Source of the DNA: Oscillospiraceae bacterium
GTDB taxonomy: Bacteria; Bacillota; Clostridia; Oscillospirales; QAMX01
DNA: 44,948 nucleotides
Direction: 5' to 3'
NCBI GenBank assembly: GCA_015067825.1
Contig: SVLQ01000018.1
Location: forward strand, 1-44,948
The notes beneath the pieces were generated by a model. It was not told where the DNA came from, made no database searches, and saw only the letters and a program-made list of their open reading frames with translations. Below, one piece after another: positions 1 through 6,349 of the stretch (positions within the stretch are counted from its first letter, which is position 1; each line of letters opens with the position of its first letter). The translations under genes were made by a program, and so were the position numbers.

Positions 1-73
1 AGAGCTTACTTACTTGTCTATCACTGATTCCCCAGAGACTTGCCGCCTCTTTCGTGCTCATCATTTTATGCAT
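1..73 (-). CDS. Excisionase/MerR-like HTH protein, N-terminal part only
   Basis: This gene runs off the left edge, so only about 24 codons are visible. The start ATG (complement of 71-73) follows a strong GGAGG site 6 bases upstream. The peptide contains STKEAASLWGISDRQVSKL, the shape of an excisionase/MerR-type helix-turn-helix (a T-x-x-E-A-A-x-x-x-G-I-S start followed by a recognition helix). A consensus promoter and a phased repeat array lie directly upstream, so autoregulation is likely. A partner for site-specific recombination or a small regulator of the mobile element is inferred; the rest of the protein cannot be seen. Confidence 0.6.
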   Translation of the reverse strand, partial: MHKMMSTKEAASLWGISDRQVSKL

Positions 74-105
74 GGATATTCCTCCAAGTATAATTTTACG
101 GATAC

Positions 106-134
106 ATTATATCATATTATCGGAACATTGTCAA
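106..134 (-). promoter_or_regulatory. Sigma-A promoter of the excisionase-like gene
   Basis: On the minus strand TTGACA (complement 129-134) and TATAAT (complement 106-111) are separated by exactly 17 bases. This is a perfect consensus. The -35 box overlaps the first unit of the 12-bp repeat array, so a protein bound there would block RNA polymerase. Confidence 0.85.
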
Positions 135-193
135 GAACATTATTCGGAACTATATTCGGAACAATGTAAATATTTATTGAATGCATTGTTCCG
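121..193. repeat. 12-bp phased GAAC repeats plus inverted copy (operator-like)
   Basis: GAAC occurs at 123, 135, 147 and 159, exactly 12 bases apart, within units of the form CGGAACATTGTC (some degenerate). The last unit CGGAACAATG (157-166) is matched by a perfect inverted copy CATTGTTCCG at 184-193. The array covers the -35 box of the excisionase-like gene and the DNA upstream of it. It looks like a multi-site operator or iteron set; which protein binds is unknown. Confidence 0.7.
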
Positions 194-197
194 ATGG

Positions 198-425
198 AAA
201 ATCAATGGTCCATTTTGACCCATTGATTTTGGGGTGGGTCTCCGCGACCCAGCCCACGTTACATTGACGATCAAGTGAGCAAAATGAGCACATGAAATCA
301 AGTTATCTTTTTGATAACTTGAAAACGAAAATGGTGCGGATCGCAGAGACCCGCACCAAGAGCAAGTGGCGAATTTCGCCACTTGAAATCAAAGCAAAGC
401 GGTCTGGGCACAGTGTGCCCAGACC
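198..425. repeat. Array of six consecutive hairpin-forming palindromes
   Basis: No gene is credible between about 194 and 440. Instead there are six stem-loops in a row: 198-208/220-230 (11 bp), 235-240/246-251 (6 bp, loop tccgc), 298-307/313-322 (10 bp, loop of five T), 333-339/351-357 (7 bp, extendable to 10 with one mismatch), 363-373/375-385 (11 bp) and 401-412/414-425 (12 bp). Apart from the first, stems are perfect as given. Stem sequences differ from each other, but spacing is similar and AT-rich linkers separate them. The array lies downstream of the tnpV operon on the minus strand. Possible roles are a structured RNA, a single-strand origin or transfer site, or recombination substrates. 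Confidence 0.7.
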
Positions 426-440
426 AAGGGGTTATTTTGC

Positions 441-710
441 TTAGTCCTCGCGCATAGCTTCTACCATGAGCCTCGCGCCAAGCTTGAACGCATACTCAAA
501 GATAGCAGCCTCGCCAAGGCTCATATACTCGCTCCAGCAATCGTGGAACTTTTCGAAGATCTCCTTCTGCTCATCGGTGAAGCTTTTCTCGAGGTCCTCG
601 TGGTGCCGTGACATATATCCGAGCAGTTCTTTCATCTCCTTGGAGTTGGTTCGGCTATCCTCTTGGGGGATAATGTTGCCGTGCCAAAGTTCTTGAATCA
701 TAGAGTTCAT
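441..710 (-). CDS. DUF6809-like small protein
   Basis: An 89-residue soluble acidic protein. The N-terminal pattern (MIQELWHGNIIPQED, then a helical segment and a C-terminal AFKLGARLMVEAM) matches my recollection of the DUF6809 family, common next to mobile elements in Clostridia; its function is not known. The start ATG overlaps the stop of tnpV (ATGA), so it is the last gene of the minus-strand operon and probably translationally coupled. No transmembrane segment or catalytic motif is visible. Confidence 0.75.
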   Translation of the reverse strand: MNSMIQELWHGNIIPQEDSRTNSKEMKELLGYMSRHHEDLEKSFTDEQKEIFEKFHDCWSEYMSLGEAAIFEYAFKLGARLMVEAMRED

Positions 711-1081
711 CTATACACGACCTCCTTCAGAACGATTTCCTCGGCGCTTGTCTTTATGTTATTCATCATCTGCACCCAGTGCATCGGGTCGGAGGCTTTG
801 AGGTCCTCGGTCACGCCCATTCGCTTTGCCATCTGAGCAATATGTAAGTCAATCTGTTCGTGCGCCTGCTCGTCGATGCGGTGGAGATGCTCATTCAAGC
901 GGTTTTCGGTCAACAGGGTGGTGTATGTACCTCTGCGGTGCTGTTTCATAAACGCAAGGTGCAGTTTGCCGTACTTGCCGATCTCATAGGTTGTCTGTTC
1001 GCCAAGGTCAAGCAGGGGATAATATTGCTCACCTCTGCGCTCGTATTCGATTCCGTTCTGTATCATTCTATCCTTCATCAT
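707..1081 (-). CDS. tnpV: TnpV family transposon protein
   Basis: A 124-residue protein with the hallmarks of TnpV (PF14198), the small accessory protein first described in Tn4451/Tn4453-type mobilisable transposons: EQYYPLLDLGEQ, then IGKYGKLHLAFMKQHRRG, a central HLHRIDEQAHEQ and a C-terminal MNNIKTSAEEIVLKEVVY. Its biochemical role is not established. It starts with ATGATG behind GAGGAGGC, which overlaps the 3' end of the upstream HTH gene, and it overlaps the DUF6809 gene by 4 bases. No TnpX-type large serine recombinase is visible in the window, so this is a partial or decayed element, or its other half lies to the left. Confidence 0.85.
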   Translation of the reverse strand: MMKDRMIQNGIEYERRGEQYYPLLDLGEQTTYEIGKYGKLHLAFMKQHRRGTYTTLLTENRLNEHLHRIDEQAHEQIDLHIAQMAKRMGVTEDLKASDPMHWVQMMNNIKTSAEEIVLKEVVYR

Positions 1082-1083
1082 TT

Positions 1084-1698
1084 TTAGCCTCCTCTGTGAA
1101 TCTTTCTGTAGATCTCGTGAATATCGTCAAGATGTGTCTGTGATTTGCGCATAGTGCTGTTGTACTCTGCGGAGCAGAGAAACGTAAGCATGTCCTTCTT
1201 TTTCACCCAAATGCGAGAGTCAAGCATAATGCAATGGAGTTTGTCTTCCACGCACCAGCGGCGGACTACCTTTCGGGGATATCCTGTCAATGCTTCGATG
1301 TCCGGCGGGTTCAGCATATCACGGCAATTCTCCAATCTTTTTTGATAATATTTTTTGAGTGTGGTGGATTTGAGGTCTTTTTCTGGCAGACAGTTGATGG
1401 AGAGTATCCGCTGTTCCACCATCATTTTCAGCGCCTCTTGCCGCTGCCGCTTTTCATCGTTGAGTGCCTTTGGGATGGCAAATTTGCAGGGCTGCTTTTG
1501 GTAGTCCTTGAGCGCTTCCAGCAGATCTTGTTTCCTGATTGTATAGCAGTGTGTCTTCTTATCGCTGATCTCACAAGGAATCAGACCGGCTCGTAGGTAG
1601 TATCTTGCGGTTCGTTTACTGATGTGACAAACCACACGTAAATCCTCAAGGGAGAATGTGTCGGGAAGATTGGCAATTTCGTTCAGATCGTATATCAT
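1084..1698 (-). CDS. Double excisionase-like HTH protein A (paralogue of the next gene)
   Basis: A 204-residue protein. The reading frame is open further upstream, but I chose the ATG at 1698 because it has an AAGGAGGG site and forms an ATGA overlap with the stop of the upstream paralogue. Two DNA-binding modules can be read: residues about 15-65 (FSLEDLRVVCHISKRTARYY, then LIPCEI and YTIRKQDLLEAL), typical of MerR/excisionase winged helices, and residues about 133-175 (DIEALTGYPRKVVRRWC then RIWVKKKDMLTFL). It aligns over its length with the following gene. A role in excision or in regulating the mobile element is inferred. Confidence 0.7.
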   Translation of the reverse strand: MIYDLNEIANLPDTFSLEDLRVVCHISKRTARYYLRAGLIPCEISDKKTHCYTIRKQDLLEALKDYQKQPCKFAIPKALNDEKRQRQEALKMMVEQRILSINCLPEKDLKSTTLKKYYQKRLENCRDMLNPPDIEALTGYPRKVVRRWCVEDKLHCIMLDSRIWVKKKDMLTFLCSAEYNSTMRKSQTHLDDIHEIYRKIHRGG

Positions 1699-2297
1699 TT
1701 TTCGCCCTCCTTCGTCGTATGTATCAGGTCGTAAATCGCTCTGATGTCGGCAATATGTTGGGGCGATTTTACGTTGATATCGTTGTAGGTAAACGAGGTC
1801 AAAAACCTTATGGCGTCTGCCTTTGCGATCCATAGGCGGTTGGTTTTCGCGTGGGCAATGAGCTTCTTTTGCTTGCACCACCGCGTGATGGTTGGCGGGC
1901 GGTATCCCGTGACGCGCACAAGGTCGGCAACACAGATCAGCTCGGAGGCATCGGCAAGCTTATTTTGGTAATATTCGACCGCTACGTCCGACGCAAGATC
2001 CTGCGTTGGGAGGTATATGATGGGGCTTTTGCGGATTCCGTTTAAGTGTTGTTTTTCTCTCCAAATTCCCGGGATTTTGTATTTCTCGGGATTTTCACTG
2101 TAGTCTTCAATGGCTCTCAGCAGGGCGGTTTTTTTGACCAGGTAACACCGCGTTTTCTTGCCGGTTGTCTCATAGGGAATGAGTCCGCTTTTGAGATAGT
2201 ACCGCGCATCCAAATGGCTCAAATGGCAGGCGCGGCAAAGGTCTGCCAAGGAAAAGACGTCCGGCAAGCGTTGAATTTCGTCTAAATCGTAACGCAT
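1695..2297 (-). CDS. Double excisionase-like HTH protein B (paralogue of the previous gene)
   Basis: A 200-residue protein, first gene of the four-gene minus operon. The frame is open to 2423, but AGGAGAG precedes the ATG at 2297 at a normal distance and homology to paralogue A begins exactly here (MRYDLDEIQRLPDVFSL versus MIYDLNEIANLPDTFSL). It has the same two modules: an N-terminal HTH with DARYYLKSGLIPYE and a C-terminal VADLVRVTGYRPPTITRWC with RLWIAKADAIRFL. The tandem arrangement points to a gene duplication inside the element. The upstream region carries five GGAGAGAATTT-like repeats. Confidence 0.7.
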   Translation of the reverse strand: MRYDLDEIQRLPDVFSLADLCRACHLSHLDARYYLKSGLIPYETTGKKTRCYLVKKTALLRAIEDYSENPEKYKIPGIWREKQHLNGIRKSPIIYLPTQDLASDVAVEYYQNKLADASELICVADLVRVTGYRPPTITRWCKQKKLIAHAKTNRLWIAKADAIRFLTSFTYNDINVKSPQHIADIRAIYDLIHTTKEGEK

Positions 2298-2301
2298 AAA
2301 A

Positions 2302-2402
2302 AGTTCTCTCCTAAATCGTGAAAAATTCTCTCCAAAAAAAGAAAAATCTCGATGTACTGCAGTTGCAATTCTTCTCTCGCAAATTCTCTCCAAATTCTCT
2401 CC
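2302..2402 (-). repeat. GGAGAGAATTT direct repeats upstream of HTH gene B
   Basis: On the plus strand AAATTCTCTCC occurs perfectly at 2323-2333, 2381-2391 and 2392-2402 (the last two abut in tandem), with degenerate copies at about 2303-2312 and 2369-2379. Read on the minus strand each is GGAGAGAATTT, and the copy nearest the gene serves as its ribosome binding site. The others are too far from any start, so they may be operator sites for the HTH proteins. No good promoter could be placed in 2298-2576. Confidence 0.6.
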
Positions 2403-2576
2403 AAAGTGCAAAAAATTGCTCAAAAAACGAGGGGTCTGTATCGATTCCGATCAATTCGTTTTAATTCATATCGGTTCCAAACAGTCCCGAAAAGCCTTGT
2501 GGAATAAGGATTTTCCGGAATTGTTTTAGCCTGAACTGCACCGAACTAAGTTGAAACGGTATTCTTTGGTAGACTT

Positions 2577-2629
2577 CTTGAAAACCGTTTGCCCTCTGGG
2601 CACGTAGGTTCGAACCCCAAATCTCCGCC
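2577..2629 (+). other. tRNA-Ser(UGA)-like 3' fragment, probable attachment-site scar
   Basis: The stretch reads like the 3' half of a serine tRNA: CTTGAAAACCGT (anticodon loop and 3' stem, UGA anticodon), then TTGCCCTCTGGGCA (long variable arm) and GTAGGTTCGAA (T-arm), then CTCCGCC as a degenerate acceptor end. The 5' anticodon stem does not pair with it and the T-stem 3' side is wrong, so this is not a functional tRNA. Such a remnant next to element genes is what an att site or a deletion junction would leave. Confidence 0.65.
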
Positions 2630-2630
2630 G

Positions 2631-2769
2631 CGACTCCGAATGCGCCGACCTCGGCTACCCGCGGATGATTGTCCGTCCCGACGGCATGGCTGTGACCGCC
2701 TACTACTATAGCCCCACGGAGGACAGCCTGCGCTTCATCGGCAGCACGATCTTTGACCCCGCAGAATAG
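2631..2769 (+). pseudogene. 3' remnant of a sialidase-like (BNR/Asp-box) gene
   Basis: An open frame ending at TAG 2767-2769 encodes a C-terminal tail containing DLGYPRMIVRPDGMAVTAYY and ending GSTIFDPAE. GYP-(x)-PDG-x-x-x-T-x-YY followed by RFIGSTIFDP is typical of the last blade of sialidase/BNR-repeat proteins. No start or upstream coding sequence is present: homology begins directly after the tRNA-like fragment. I read this as a host gene cut by insertion or deletion at the att scar. It precedes a sialate O-acetylesterase, consistent with a former sialic-acid locus. A short remnant, so moderate confidence. Confidence 0.55.
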
Positions 2770-2858
2770 CGAGAATTACTTTCGGTGTGTCTGCAAAAAC
2801 TGCAGGCACACCATTTTATATTTTTCCGCAAAAATCATATTCTCTTACGCCTTTTTCA

Positions 2859-2887
2859 TTGAACTGCAAGAAATATTATGCTATAAT
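2859..2887 (+). promoter_or_regulatory. Promoter of the sialate esterase gene
   Basis: TTGAAC (2859-2864) and TATAAT (2882-2887) are 17 bases apart, with a TG one base upstream of the -10 (extended -10). The start codon lies 45 bases downstream of the -10. Confidence 0.8.
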
Positions 2888-2931
2888 GCAAATGTCATCG
2901 CTTTATCGAGTCAAGTGGGAGGGATCCGTTC

Positions 2932-4407
2932 ATGTCGTCAGGTGTAGCGCTGCCCAATATCGGCGGAGAGGTCGCGTCGGCTCATCAAAACACCGTAAAA
3001 CAATACACCGGCCCCGCATTCAAGCTTTCGGGACTATTCGCATCGCACATGGTGCTTCAGAGAGAAAAACCGATCAAGATATGGGGCTTTTCACTTCAGA
3101 TCGGTTCTGAGGTGACCGGTTCTTTTATGGGCGAAACCGTAAAGACTACCGTTGGCGGCGACAACCGTTGGGAGCTCACGTTTTCCCCGCATCTTTCCAC
3201 TTCCACACCGCAAAAAATGGTTATTTACGATGCGTTCGAACACGCCGTCACTTTGGACGATATTTTGATCGGCGACGTTTGGATCATCGGCGGTCAGTCC
3301 AATGCTGAATTGAACCTTGTACACTGCATGCCGCTAACGCCTGACGTCACGTTCGACGAACGCGACAATTTCCGACTTTTCTACCAGAATGGTTGGAGTG
3401 CTATGATGCTCGGCAAGGAAGATAGCAGCAGACACACCGATATCATCGACCCGAATTGGACATGGAACCTTCCCAACGAGGAAAACTCACTCAGTTTCTC
3501 TGCGGTTGGCTGGTATTTTGCGCGGGAACTCACCAAACACATCGACGTTCCGCTCGGTCTGGTAATGATGGCGGCGGGAGGCGTGTGCCTCAGAGAACTG
3601 ATGCCCACCGAACTGGCCACCCCGCTCGGATATACCACAGGTGCCAACACACGGATCGGCGGCTGCTTCGACACGCTTGTGAACCCGATCCTTCCGCTGG
3701 CCTTCAAGGCCCAAATCTTCTTTCAGGGCGAGAGCGAAGGGTGCTGGTTTTCCTGCGCAAACCAGTACGACACCGACCTCAAAGCGTTTTTTGACGATGA
3801 GCGTGCGCGGTTCGGCCAGAATTTTCCGATCTATAACGTACAGCTTTCGGAGTATGGCGAGAATTGCCTGAAATACTTTCCGGCGTTGGATATTGTCCGC
3901 ATCAAGCAGTTTGACGCGCTTTCTTTGATTTCCGATATGACCTTAACGGTTGACATGGATCTTGGCATCGTGGAAGGATACGATTGGGCGCACTCTCCCC
4001 GCAAGCGCGATCTCGCCCAAAGACTTGCCAAGCTTGCGTTGGCAAAAGAGTACGGGATCGGCGATCTTGCCGATGCGGTTTCGCCGAGCCCGATTTGCGC
4101 ATCGTTTACAGAGGATAAAAAGGAAATCGTGATCGAGTTTGCAGACGTCGGAACAGGGCTTACCGTCTGTGGACAGGATGTCGAAGCAGGCATCGGACTC
4201 AAAGTGAACGGTTTCTCGCTCGGTTCGTACGAAAACAAACGGGACGTAGAAGCGACCATCATTTCCAGGAACAAAGTCGCTGTCGCCGTTTCCGAGGACG
4301 CCGATACCAGCCACGTGAACTACTGCTTTGCCGTCAACGTCGCACCCGAACTTTACAACGGAAACAAGCTTCCCTGCCCCGCTTTTTCTCTTAAAGTGCG
4401 TCCATAA
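2932..4407 (+). CDS. Sialate O-acetylesterase-like SGNH hydrolase
   Basis: A 491-residue protein of the SASA/DUF303 carbohydrate esterase type, which removes O-acetyl groups from sialic acids or related sugars. The N-terminal segment has the family's opening (LSGLFASHMVLQREKPIKIW). The nucleophile motif GGQSNAE puts Ser at about residue 123. The C-terminal DWAHSPRKRDLAQRL supplies the Asp/His pair (about 351 and 354). No signal peptide is visible, so cytoplasmic action is likely. The ATG follows GGGAGGG at a normal distance. The gene is monocistronic, with its own promoter and a bidirectional terminator downstream. Substrate within the esterase family is not certain. Confidence 0.85.
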   Translation: MSSGVALPNIGGEVASAHQNTVKQYTGPAFKLSGLFASHMVLQREKPIKIWGFSLQIGSEVTGSFMGETVKTTVGGDNRWELTFSPHLSTSTPQKMVIYDAFEHAVTLDDILIGDVWIIGGQSNAELNLVHCMPLTPDVTFDERDNFRLFYQNGWSAMMLGKEDSSRHTDIIDPNWTWNLPNEENSLSFSAVGWYFARELTKHIDVPLGLVMMAAGGVCLRELMPTELATPLGYTTGANTRIGGCFDTLVNPILPLAFKAQIFFQGESEGCWFSCANQYDTDLKAFFDDERARFGQNFPIYNVQLSEYGENCLKYFPALDIVRIKQFDALSLISDMTLTVDMDLGIVEGYDWAHSPRKRDLAQRLAKLALAKEYGIGDLADAVSPSPICASFTEDKKEIVIEFADVGTGLTVCGQDVEAGIGLKVNGFSLGSYENKRDVEATIISRNKVAVAVSEDADTSHVNYCFAVNVAPELYNGNKLPCPAFSLKVRP

Positions 4408-4421
4408 ACGCTCACAAAGCG

Positions 4422-4461
4422 AAAAAGGAGTACGAGTATAAATTTACTCGTACTCCTTTTT
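4422..4461. terminator. Bidirectional intrinsic terminator
   Basis: A 17-bp perfect stem (4422-4438 with 4445-4461) with A/T runs on both sides serves the convergent esterase and ABC transporter genes. Confidence 0.9.
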
Positions 4462-4476
4462 TACTTTACAAGCCGA

Positions 4477-6348
4477 TCAGGTAGCAATACCGGCATACTG
4501 CTTTTGGTAGAGGCGGTAGTAAGCGCCTTCTTTGGCCAGCAGTTCGTCGTGGCTGCCCGCTTCGGCAACCACACCGTCTTCGATGACGACGATCTTGTCG
4601 GCATCACGGATGGTCGAGAGGCGGTGGGCAATGATCAAGCTGGTGCGGTTTTTCATCAGCGCGACCATCGCGTTCTGGATATGCATTTCCGTGCGGGTAT
4701 CGACCGAGCTGGTCGCTTCGTCGAGAATCAGGATCTTCGGGTCGGCGAGAACGGCGCGGGCAATCGAGATCAGCTGGCGCTGACCGCCCGAAAGGTTGCT
4801 GCCGGATTCGGAGAGCTCGGTGTCGTAGCCGTTGGGCAAACGCGAAATAAAGCTGTCGGCGTTTGCCATCTTCGCCGCCGCACGCACCTCTTCATCGGTG
4901 GCATCGAGTCGGCCGTAGCGGATGTTGTAGGCGATGGTATCGGAGAAGAGCACCGTATCCTGCAGAACGATGGCGATATTTTTGCGCAGCGTATCGCGTT
5001 CGATATCGCGGAGCTCCATGCCGTCGAGCAGGATCTCGCCGGAATCGATATCATAGAAGCGCGTGAGCAGGTTGACGATCGTGGTTTTACCAGCCCCCGT
5101 CGCGCCGACGATGGCGATCTTTTGGCCGGGGCTGACGCTCAGATCAAGGCCCTTGAGCACCTGTTTGCCGGGAACGTAGGAGAAAACGACGTCTTTGAGT
5201 TCGATCTCACCGCGGATCGATTCGGGATAGAGCTTGCCAAAGTTGGGTTCGCTCGGTTCATCCATGATCGCAAACACACGCTCGGCACCGGCCATGGCGG
5301 TCTGGATCTGGGCGTATTGGTTGGCAAGTTCGTTGATCGGGCGGGTGAACTGGCGGGCGTAGATCAGGAAGGCCTGGATCACACCGACGCTGATCGAGCC
5401 TTCGAGCGCAAGGTAACCACCGACAGCGGCGATCAGCAAGAATCCGGTGTTGCCCAGGAAGTTCATCACAGGGCCCATCGTTCCGCCGAAAACCTGCGCA
5501 CGGATGCTCGTTTTCTTCATCTCTTCGCTCAGTTCGGTGAATTCTTCGATCGCACGTTTATCGCGGCCGTAAGCCGTGACGGTTTTGTGGCCGGTGACCA
5601 TTTCTTCCACGTGGCCGTTCAGACGGCCAAGGATCGCCTGCTGTTTGGAGAAAAGCTTGCGCATTTTACCGCCGACTTTCGTGCCGAACAACAGCGTAAA
5701 CGGAACGGTGACCATCGCCACCAGCGTCATGATCGGGCTGTACCAGAGCATGATCGAAATCGTACCGATCAGCGTCAGTGCGCCGGAGAAGAGCGAGGCG
5801 ATCGACGACGAAACGGTGTTGGAAATATTTTCGACGTCGTTGGTCATACGGCTCATGATATCGCCGTGCTTGTGCGTGTCGATGTAGCGCAGGGGCAGAT
5901 GCTCGATGCGGGCAAACAGATCGCCGCGCAGCTTCATGACCGTGGATTTCGTCAGCTTTGCCGCCAGGATCCCTTGCAGAAGCATCGAGAGCGACGAGAG
6001 CAGATAGACCGCAGCGATGGCGATCAGGGTTTTGACGAGCAGGGATTTGTTGATATGGACTGCGAGATTGGACCAGTCTTCGGGCAAAATGGTGATCGCG
6101 TCGATCGCGGTCGCCTGCAGCGCGGGGGCCGCCAGCGTGAGCACGGTGGTCACCAGCATGACCGCAAGCAAACCGATCAGCAGATACTTGCTGCTGCCGA
6201 TGTAGCTGAGAAGACGTTTCAGCGTTTTCTTGCCGTCCTTGGGCTTTTCGCGCATAGCCGGGCCTCTGCCGGGGCCGCCGGGGCCTCTGCCGCCGGGACG
6301 CATTTGCACAGTCTGCTGAGGTGCTTGTTCGCGTTTCTTTTCCGCCAT
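4477..6348 (-). CDS. ABC exporter half-transporter with canonical ATPase site
   Basis: A 623-residue fusion of a six-helix exporter membrane domain (about residues 55-370) and an ATPase domain. Walker A GATGAGKT begins near residue 415, the signature LSGGQRQ near 519, Walker B is ILILDE (about 539-544, catalytic Glu present) and the H-loop is LIIAHRLST. The first 40 residues are a Gly/Pro/Arg-rich cytoplasmic tail not needed by the fold. It begins one base after the stop of the neighbouring half-transporter, whose site is degenerate; together they should form a heterodimeric multidrug or lipid exporter of the BmrCD/LmrCD type. The substrate cannot be told. Confidence 0.9.
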   Translation of the reverse strand: MAEKKREQAPQQTVQMRPGGRGPGGPGRGPAMREKPKDGKKTLKRLLSYIGSSKYLLIGLLAVMLVTTVLTLAAPALQATAIDAITILPEDWSNLAVHINKSLLVKTLIAIAAVYLLSSLSMLLQGILAAKLTKSTVMKLRGDLFARIEHLPLRYIDTHKHGDIMSRMTNDVENISNTVSSSIASLFSGALTLIGTISIMLWYSPIMTLVAMVTVPFTLLFGTKVGGKMRKLFSKQQAILGRLNGHVEEMVTGHKTVTAYGRDKRAIEEFTELSEEMKKTSIRAQVFGGTMGPVMNFLGNTGFLLIAAVGGYLALEGSISVGVIQAFLIYARQFTRPINELANQYAQIQTAMAGAERVFAIMDEPSEPNFGKLYPESIRGEIELKDVVFSYVPGKQVLKGLDLSVSPGQKIAIVGATGAGKTTIVNLLTRFYDIDSGEILLDGMELRDIERDTLRKNIAIVLQDTVLFSDTIAYNIRYGRLDATDEEVRAAAKMANADSFISRLPNGYDTELSESGSNLSGGQRQLISIARAVLADPKILILDEATSSVDTRTEMHIQNAMVALMKNRTSLIIAHRLSTIRDADKIVVIEDGVVAEAGSHDELLAKEGAYYRLYQKQYAGIAT

Positions 6349-6349
6349 C

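Noticed and set aside
121..193. CRISPR array
   Set aside because: Units are 12 bp with no spacers of 25-40 bases and no cas genes nearby.
140..382. Minus-strand frame of 80 codons between the excisionase-like and DUF6809 genes
   Set aside because: It lies wholly within the phased repeats and hairpin array, has no ribosome binding site and no resemblance to a protein.
198..425. Simple transcription terminators only
   Set aside because: One or two could terminate the tnpV operon, but six in a row, mostly without T runs, are not explained by termination.
1..2300. Complete Tn4451-type transposon
   Set aside because: TnpV is present, but no TnpX-type serine recombinase or TnpZ mobilisation gene is visible in the window.
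2577..2629. Functional tRNA-Ser gene
   Set aside because: The 5' half is absent, the anticodon stem does not pair and the T-stem is broken.
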